NCBI GenBank assembly: GCA_008501655.1
Contig: QQUK01000113.1
Coordinates: 1-8,839, forward strand
Reading direction: 5' to 3'
Source: Calditrichota bacterium
GTDB taxonomy: Bacteria > Zixibacteria > MSB-5A5 > GN15 > FEB-12
DNA: 8,839 nucleotides
In this document: positions 4,208-8,839 of the stretch, in pieces
Layout of the letters: every line of letters begins with the position of its first letter
Numbering within the stretch: position 1 is the first letter of the stretch
Position numbers and translations under genes: made by a program
The notes under the pieces: generated by a model
Databases searched by the model: none
What the model saw: only the letters and a program-made list of their open reading frames with translations
What the model was told of the DNA's origin: nothing

Positions 4208-6190
4208 CTACCTTTTAATATTTACTAGTTCATCAAGCATACTGTCAGATGTCGTGATAATCCGGGAGTTAGCCTGGAAACCACGCTGAGCAGTAATCAT
4301 ATTTGTAAATTCTTGTGCGATATCTACAGATGATGCTTCCAATGCACCGGATGAGATCTTACCGGATACAGTTGCACCCGCTACACCTTCAACCGCTTCA
4401 CCGGAGTTAGCAGAAGTCTGATACATCGACAAACCGGCTTTGTTCAAACCAGCTTGGTTAGAAAAATCAGCAAGAGCGATCTGTGCTAAAACTCTGGTAA
4501 CACCATTGGAGAAAAATCCGGAGATATTACCAACCTGGTCAATATCGATTTTTTCTAAAATACCAAGACCGTATCCATCCTGCCCGATAATTGATGCAGT
4601 ATGAGTAGATGAAAATCCGGTCAAACCGTCAAATCCGTTTACTGATCCGGCATCAATATTTAACTCTACAAGGTCAGCACCATTTCCGGGATTGATGGTC
4701 AATGAATTTGCTCCGCCATTATAGGCAAAGTTACCCAAAGAACCGTCATTATTAAACTGGACATACCCGGAAGAACCGCCTGAAATTGATTCACCGTCTA
4801 AAGTCGAAGCTTCCCATTCCCAGCGATTATCAACACCTGATTTGAAGAACTCAAGTGATAAAACATGTTTTTCACCAAGCGAATCAAATACTCCAATAGA
4901 CATTGAATGCGATGTGTCAGCTGTTTCAAATACCAACGGCTGGTCAGCTTGAGGTCCTGCTATACCGTCAGGATCGGTAGCTTTAATATTACCATTTGTA
5001 TTTTCGATTGTAATACCGCCGCCGCCGGCACCTGTTAAACCGATTACAATACCGCGGTCATTAAATTCAAGACCCAAATCACTTAAAAACGGACCCGCTG
5101 CAGCACCGCTACCATGTGTCGGTGTGAATGTATCTGTTGCTACCAATGTACAAGCTGCACCGCCTGTCGACTGCACGCTTGATCCGATCGGAGCACCAAA
5201 AATCTGTGTAGCTACATTACCGACAGCTCCCGTCGAAACCTGAACATTATACATTCCCGGGTCACCGGCATAATCTCGGGTAATTTCTATCTCACCTGAA
5301 AGTGGATTCAATGCTGCCGAAATCCCTTCGAAACTATCAATATCTGTTACCAATTGACCTATCGTTTGTCCTACTTCAATCGGAACTGTACGGGTATCCG
5401 TATTGTCTATAGTGAGCACCAAAGATGACGGATCCGTTACACCAATATCAGATAGAATTGTATCCGAAGTCAACAGACCGGGATAGGCAACAGCATCATG
5501 AACACCGGTCAATACATCATTAAATGCCTGAGAACCTGTAATCGAAATTGAATGAATACCGCCGACACCGTCATCCGGTGAACCGGTGATACCGAAAATA
5601 CCGGATTCACCTGAAGAAACTAAATTAGCCGGTTCATCCGTTGCAGCCGACATATTTAAGTTATTCGAAAGAGTTATCATTTCTGTTGATCGAGCCGGAT
5701 CCTGCTGCCCAAACGGAATAGTTATTGCTCCGGTTGTTGCAAGCGAAGGAATATTTCCGCTCGAATCAGCGTTTTTACCAAGTACAAAAAGACCTGTTGC
5801 CGGGTCGACTAAGTTTGAATTTGCATCAAAACCGAATGCGCCGGCACGGGTATAAAACTTGTTACCATTGGTATCACCAAGAACAAAGAATCCGGAACCC
5901 TGAATAGCCATGTCTGTGATCTGACCGGTTGTTTCAAGACCACCCTGCTGAAACAGAGTATCAATTGATGCAACCTGCATACCCAAACCAAGCTGTACCG
6001 GGTTGGTACCACCGGAAACATTTGACGGACGACCTGCCCCTTTAAATGTCTGAACCAGTGCTTCCTGGAAATTAACACGGCTGGTTTTATAACCAATCGT
6101 GTTAATGTTTGCAATGTTGTTACCAATTACGTTCATACGTGTCTGGTGATTCTTCAGACCGGATACACCGGCAAATAGTGAAGCCATCAT
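4208..6190 (-). CDS. flgE: FlgE, flagellar hook protein (large, with expanded central region)
   Basis: FlgE polymerises outside the cell into the hook joining rod and filament. The 660-residue product has the conserved rod/hook N-terminus (SLFAGVSGLKNHQTRMNVIG and NNIANINTIGYKTSRVNF, residues 4-41) and the FlgE/F/G segment around GLGMQVASIDTLFQQGGLE and MAIQGSGFFVLGD (69-106). The C-terminus (about 613-660) carries LEASSVDIAQEFTNMITAQR and GFQANSRIITTSDSMLDEL. Between these lies a large surface region (about 140-560); Salmonella FlgE is about 400 residues in total. Part of it, around 265-310, recalls the flagellin hook IN motif, which is only suggestive. There is one cysteine (residue 347), unusual for an exported hook protein. 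The first of two adjacent ATGs is favoured by AAGGAGGT about 9 bases upstream. The strong site fits an abundant structural subunit. Confidence 0.97.
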   Translation of the reverse strand: MMASLFAGVSGLKNHQTRMNVIGNNIANINTIGYKTSRVNFQEALVQTFKGAGRPSNVSGGTNPVQLGLGMQVASIDTLFQQGGLETTGQITDMAIQGSGFFVLGDTNGNKFYTRAGAFGFDANSNLVDPATGLFVLGKNADSSGNIPSLATTGAITIPFGQQDPARSTEMITLSNNLNMSAATDEPANLVSSGESGIFGITGSPDDGVGGIHSISITGSQAFNDVLTGVHDAVAYPGLLTSDTILSDIGVTDPSSLVLTIDNTDTRTVPIEVGQTIGQLVTDIDSFEGISAALNPLSGEIEITRDYAGDPGMYNVQVSTGAVGNVATQIFGAPIGSSVQSTGGAACTLVATDTFTPTHGSGAAAGPFLSDLGLEFNDRGIVIGLTGAGGGGITIENTNGNIKATDPDGIAGPQADQPLVFETADTSHSMSIGVFDSLGEKHVLSLEFFKSGVDNRWEWEASTLDGESISGGSSGYVQFNNDGSLGNFAYNGGANSLTINPGNGADLVELNIDAGSVNGFDGLTGFSSTHTASIIGQDGYGLGILEKIDIDQVGNISGFFSNGVTRVLAQIALADFSNQAGLNKAGLSMYQTSANSGEAVEGVAGATVSGKISSGALEASSVDIAQEFTNMITAQRGFQANSRIITTSDSMLDELVNIKR

Positions 6191-6199
6191 AATTAGGTT

Positions 6200-6207
6200 A
6201 CCTCCTT
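6200..6207 (-). promoter_or_regulatory. Strong Shine-Dalgarno of flgE
   Basis: The transcribed strand reads AAGGAGGT, a full match to the anti-Shine-Dalgarno core, 9 bases before the first of two tandem ATG codons. It is the strongest ribosome-binding site in the window and selects the first ATG. Confidence 0.9.
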
Positions 6208-6215
6208 GAAGATAA

Positions 6216-6251
6216 CCGGGATATCTCTATCAAAATAGAGTCCAACCCCGG
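6216..6251 (-). promoter_or_regulatory. Two-part stem-loop in the flgE leader
   Basis: An outer 5-bp stem (CCGGG at 6216-6220 with CCCGG at 6247-6251) encloses an inner perfect 6-bp stem (CTCTAT at 6225-6230 with ATAGAG at 6235-6240) with a 4-base loop; an internal loop lies between them. On the transcribed strand it ends 8 bases before the flgE Shine-Dalgarno. No T-run follows, so it is not a typical terminator. A role in mRNA stability, processing or translation control of the hook gene is inferred. Confidence 0.6.
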
Positions 6252-6290
6252 AATGTGTGTATTAGTTAGTTTTATCATTTGTTTTCTCAT

Positions 6291-6695
6291 TTATATTATC
6301 ACAGCAGAATCGATTGAAGTAACGACACCCTCTTTCAGATTCTCCTTGTCAAATACCGTTATAATTGTTCTGTTGGAAACATTAGCGACAAATGCTGAGT
6401 CATCGGATAATATCAAAGTATCCTGGGAACCCTTAACTTCAGCCTTATCAATTGCATCTGCAATCGAGTTTAATGTTTTCTCATCCAAAGAAATACCGCG
6501 TGAATACAATCTCTGATGTGCATGCTTTGAAAAAGCAACCCCTCGGTCAGTTGCAAGTTCAGCTGAGAACATCTCCTTAAAAGATTTCTCACCCGATTCA
6601 TTCAGTTTTTCCGATTTAGTATTGCGGTTAGCAATCTCTATCAAATTAATCGGTCTCTGGAAATTATTAATTTTCATATTTTGTTCCGTACTCAT
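6291..6695 (-). CDS. TIGR02530/DUF3766 family flagellar operon protein
   Basis: The 134-residue product belongs to a small family found almost only in flagellar operons, typically between flgD and flgE as here. Diagnostic features are FSKHAHQRLYSRGISLDEKT (55-74), the IDKAEVKGSQDTLILSDDSA stretch (82-101), AFVANVSNRTIITVFD (101-116) and the ending TSIDSAVII (126-134). The first 50 residues are variable, polar and probably unstructured. No signal peptide or membrane segment is visible, so it may be cytoplasmic or exported by the flagellar system. Its molecular function is, to my knowledge, not settled; its position suggests a hook-assembly role, such as with FlgD or FlgE. The ATG at 6695 has AAGGGA about 6 bases upstream. 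It is 20 bases from flgD and 100 bases from flgE. Family assignment is from memory of the motif. Confidence 0.88.
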   Translation of the reverse strand: MSTEQNMKINNFQRPINLIEIANRNTKSEKLNESGEKSFKEMFSAELATDRGVAFSKHAHQRLYSRGISLDEKTLNSIADAIDKAEVKGSQDTLILSDDSAFVANVSNRTIITVFDKENLKEGVVTSIDSAVII

Positions 6696-6715
6696 CTTTT
6701 TTCCCTTCCAAAGAA

Positions 6716-7435
6716 TTAGACGTCGTCATTTCCACTATCATCATCATTACCGCCTGTAAATGCACCAGGCTCACCAACCGCTTCGATATCACCAAGAGGA
6801 ATCTCAGTACCGCCAACAGTCAGATACGCAGTTCCGTCCCGGTAAATTACTGACTCAACTTTTCCAACCAGCGAGAGTGAAGGTGTAATACTGTTTCCAT
6901 CCAGTGTTGCTGCTGCTTCGATGTAGTAATATCCTTCATCTACTCTGTTCCCAAATGAATTTGTTCCATCCCATACAAATGAATTTACACCGGCTTTAAC
7001 AGAGTCCTGAGTTATAGTTGTTACCGCTGATCCGGCTGAATCACGAATTGTAAAAACTACTTCATCAGCGTTCGAAGGCATCGTATAATTGATTGTTGTT
7101 TCGTTTCCCGGTTCGTAATAAACACCGGAATATGAGGCTTTAGCATCTTTTCCAACCAGACTTGTTGCCATCACGTTGTTCAGTGACTGACTTTGTAGAA
7201 AGTCCAAATCATTAGACTGTGAAATACCGTCAGCAATATTATTCATCTGTTCAAGAGATGAGAACTGTGCCAATTGTGCTAATGATTCTTCATTACTCAT
7301 CGGTTCAAGCGGGTCCTGGTTTTCCATCTGGGCTACTAACAACTGAAGAAAATCATCTTTTCCAAGCTGCTGCAGACTTCCCGTCTGACGGGTGTTTCCG
7401 TTTGAATCAACTGCAAGTGGTGATATAAAAGCCAT
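6716..7435 (-). CDS. flgD: FlgD, flagellar hook-capping / hook assembly scaffold protein
   Basis: FlgD caps the growing hook and guides FlgE polymerisation, then is replaced. The 239-residue product has the conserved N-terminal segment LGKDDFLQLLVAQMENQDPL plus EPMSNEESLAQLAQFSSLEQ (residues 24-63), the family signature. A beta-rich region follows, with an Ig-like part containing FVWDGTNSFGNRVDEGYYYI (153-172), the typical WDG...G..v..G.Y pattern, then SLVGKVESVIYRDGTAYLTV (188-207). The end is a short acidic, glycine-rich tail (GGNDDDSGNDDV) absent from the enterobacterial protein as I recall it. The ATG at 7435 has TAGGAG about 5 bases upstream, overlapping the fliK stop codon. It starts 9 bases after fliK, so the two are probably coupled. 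Confidence 0.97.
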   Translation of the reverse strand: MAFISPLAVDSNGNTRQTGSLQQLGKDDFLQLLVAQMENQDPLEPMSNEESLAQLAQFSSLEQMNNIADGISQSNDLDFLQSQSLNNVMATSLVGKDAKASYSGVYYEPGNETTINYTMPSNADEVVFTIRDSAGSAVTTITQDSVKAGVNSFVWDGTNSFGNRVDEGYYYIEAAATLDGNSITPSLSLVGKVESVIYRDGTAYLTVGGTEIPLGDIEAVGEPGAFTGGNDDDSGNDDV

Positions 7436-7444
7436 TGTATACTC

Positions 7445-8839
7445 CTATGCCAAAAGATTAACACCGCTTGAACTGACATACTGATTGTTTGTCATCATCT
7501 GCGGGGTAATCATTTGATTATTTTCAATGTTATAATCTTCATTATTCTGAAGATTTTTGTAGCTGAACTTCCGCTGCCATGCAGCATTGCGGGCAAATTG
7601 ATTCTGTTCCTGCTGTTCGTTATCCAATGTGATATTAATTTTATCAACATTGATATCTACTTTATGCAGCTGGTCTACCAACCGTTCAATCGAATGGTCT
7701 AAGAGATTCTTTGCATGAGCAGAATTGACAGTAAGATGCGCCGTCAGCTTATTATCTGTAAATTTCAAACTCAACTTAGCTGGACCAAGATTCTCAGGAT
7801 CTATCTTAATCGTTACAGCCTGTCCGTTCGGACGAAGTACCGTTTTGATAGACTCAGGAAGCTGCATCCGTACCGGTTTTGATTCACCGGTCTGATGTTC
7901 AATCGACTTTGAATCTGTATTTACACTGCTAATATTTGTATCTGTCTTAAATATCTGATTTTCGATTTTTACTTTTTCAACCAAAGAACTTTTTTTACCA
8001 TCTGGAGATACTTTTCCCGATTCAGATTCAATTAATGATTCCTTACCGTTCTGAACAGTCATATTCGGTTTTGTTTCTCCGTCAGTATCATCTGAAACCA
8101 CAACCTCACCGTCAGTTTTCTGAGCGACGAATGGAGTAGAAACACTTTTCATCGGAACGTTTTTTGTATCACTCGATACCTTTACCTGATTCCGTTTGAT
8201 TGAATTTTGTAAGACAACTTTTTTACCGTTATCTTCACCGATTAACGCAAGAGACACTTCCTTAAGCTGTCCTTTACTGCCGTCAGTATCTAAACCTTTG
8301 ATTTCAATCTGCTTAAGGTTTAACTTTTCAAACAGTTCCTGAATCTGCTGCCCATCAACTTTGGTAAGTACCGGATTGACTTCTACTCTGTTCTGTAATT
8401 GGTTCAGTACCTGTTTATCTATCTTTAAAGCATCAAGAGGTACCTGAATTTTTACTGGCTCTGACTGTTCAGCAGTTACAGTCTGAGCCGCCAATAACTC
8501 AAAAGTTACTTTGGAATCAGTAACATCAATAGATTCTACAGTATATTTTCCATTCGGAATCGTAACCTGATTATTATCTATTAATGTTTTAATATGTTCA
8601 TTCGAAATATTCATTTTTAAAGATGAAATGACATCATTCTGGTTGATTATAGTATCCGTACCAACCAGGCTTAAACCAGCTTCACTGTTTAGCACTTGAT
8701 TCGAAGCATTAATACCGTTAACCGAACCCATCTGCTGATTCAAAGCAGCAGCAAAGAGCAGATCAAACTGATTTGCGGATTCATCAGTTCCGATAAGTAA
8801 ATCATCTGTCGGAAGTGATGTATCCACCGAACCCGGAAT
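7445..8839 (-). CDS. fliK: FliK, flagellar hook-length control protein (5' end at window edge)
   Basis: FliK is exported through the flagellar system as a molecular ruler and, through its C-terminal domain, acts on FlhB to switch export from hook to filament subunits. The reading frame is open to the window edge; a GTG at 8827 would give 460 residues but has no convincing Shine-Dalgarno, and the codons upstream (reading I-P-G-S) are open, so the true start probably lies outside. Numbered from that GTG, the long middle (about 30-320) is polar, S/T/K/D-rich and low in conservation, as usual for FliK. The C-terminal hook-length domain spans about 330-402, with VTIKIDPENLGPAKLSLKF and LLDHSIERLVDQLHKVDINV. 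A Q/N-rich tail follows. Its place directly before flgD is standard. The C-terminal domain and context make the assignment strong. Confidence 0.93.
   Translation of the reverse strand: MPGSVDTSLPTDDLLIGTDESANQFDLLFAAALNQQMGSVNGINASNQVLNSEAGLSLVGTDTIINQNDVISSLKMNISNEHIKTLIDNNQVTIPNGKYTVESIDVTDSKVTFELLAAQTVTAEQSEPVKIQVPLDALKIDKQVLNQLQNRVEVNPVLTKVDGQQIQELFEKLNLKQIEIKGLDTDGSKGQLKEVSLALIGEDNGKKVVLQNSIKRNQVKVSSDTKNVPMKSVSTPFVAQKTDGEVVVSDDTDGETKPNMTVQNGKESLIESESGKVSPDGKKSSLVEKVKIENQIFKTDTNISSVNTDSKSIEHQTGESKPVRMQLPESIKTVLRPNGQAVTIKIDPENLGPAKLSLKFTDNKLTAHLTVNSAHAKNLLDHSIERLVDQLHKVDINVDKINITLDNEQQEQNQFARNAAWQRKFSYKNLQNNEDYNIENNQMITPQMMTNNQYVSSSGVNLLA

Noticed and set aside
5809..6126. Second minus-strand frame inside flgE (105 codons)
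   Set aside because: It is out of frame within the conserved FlgE N-terminal region; the composition looks like a frame-shifted translation and no product is recognisable.
6252..6290. Sigma-28 or sigma-54 promoter upstream of flgE
   Set aside because: I looked for a TAAA/GCCGATAA pair and a TGGCAC/TTGC pair on the minus strand and saw no acceptable match.

Overview
This window is a stretch of a flagellar biosynthesis operon lying entirely on the minus strand. Read in the direction of transcription (right to left), the order is fliK (5' end cut by the window edge), flgD, a small TIGR02530/DUF3766-type flagellar operon gene, flgE, flbD (swrD family), fliL, fliM, fliN, fliO, fliP and fliQ (3' end cut by the window edge). 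No gene is supported on the plus strand; its open frames are all antisense shadows of the flagellar genes.

The organism is a flagellated bacterium with moderately AT-rich DNA. The TIGR02530 gene between flgD and flgE, and flbD between flgE and fliL, match the flagellar operons of Firmicutes, spirochetes and several FCB-group or deltaproteobacteria-like lineages rather than the enterobacterial layout. The intergenic repeats between fliP and fliQ look like those I remember from environmental, often uncultured, genomes. I cannot assign a phylum; an FCB-type or similar candidate lineage is a guess.

Layout. Positions 6291-8839 hold the hook-assembly genes: FliK measures hook length, FlgD caps the growing hook, and the TIGR02530 protein has no settled role. 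Positions 4208-6190 encode FlgE, the hook subunit, which is large at 660 aa and is preceded by a two-part stem-loop and a near-perfect Shine-Dalgarno. Positions 2326-4199 hold FlbD and FliL (motor support) and FliM (switch). Positions 315-2329 hold FliN (switch), FliO and FliP (export gate), and 1-122 holds the start of FliQ (export gate). Coupling is tight: fliM/fliN overlap in ATGA, fliN/fliO overlap by 14 bases, and flbD/fliL are separated by 2 bases. motA/motB, which sit between flbD and fliL in several related operons, are absent here.

Three non-coding spots break this compact layout. (1) The 192-base fliP-fliQ gap holds several repeat elements, including two nearly identical 31-base direct copies with hairpin potential and a perfect 10-bp inverted repeat. 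(2) The 70-base fliO-fliP gap holds two adjacent hairpins whose transcribed strand shows GGA in or near each loop, with a third GGA just before the fliP start; this resembles a multi-site CsrA target. (3) The 100-base gap upstream of flgE contains the stem-loop. I found no sign of a new multi-gene system; the genes are ordinary flagellar genes and the interest lies in these small structures.
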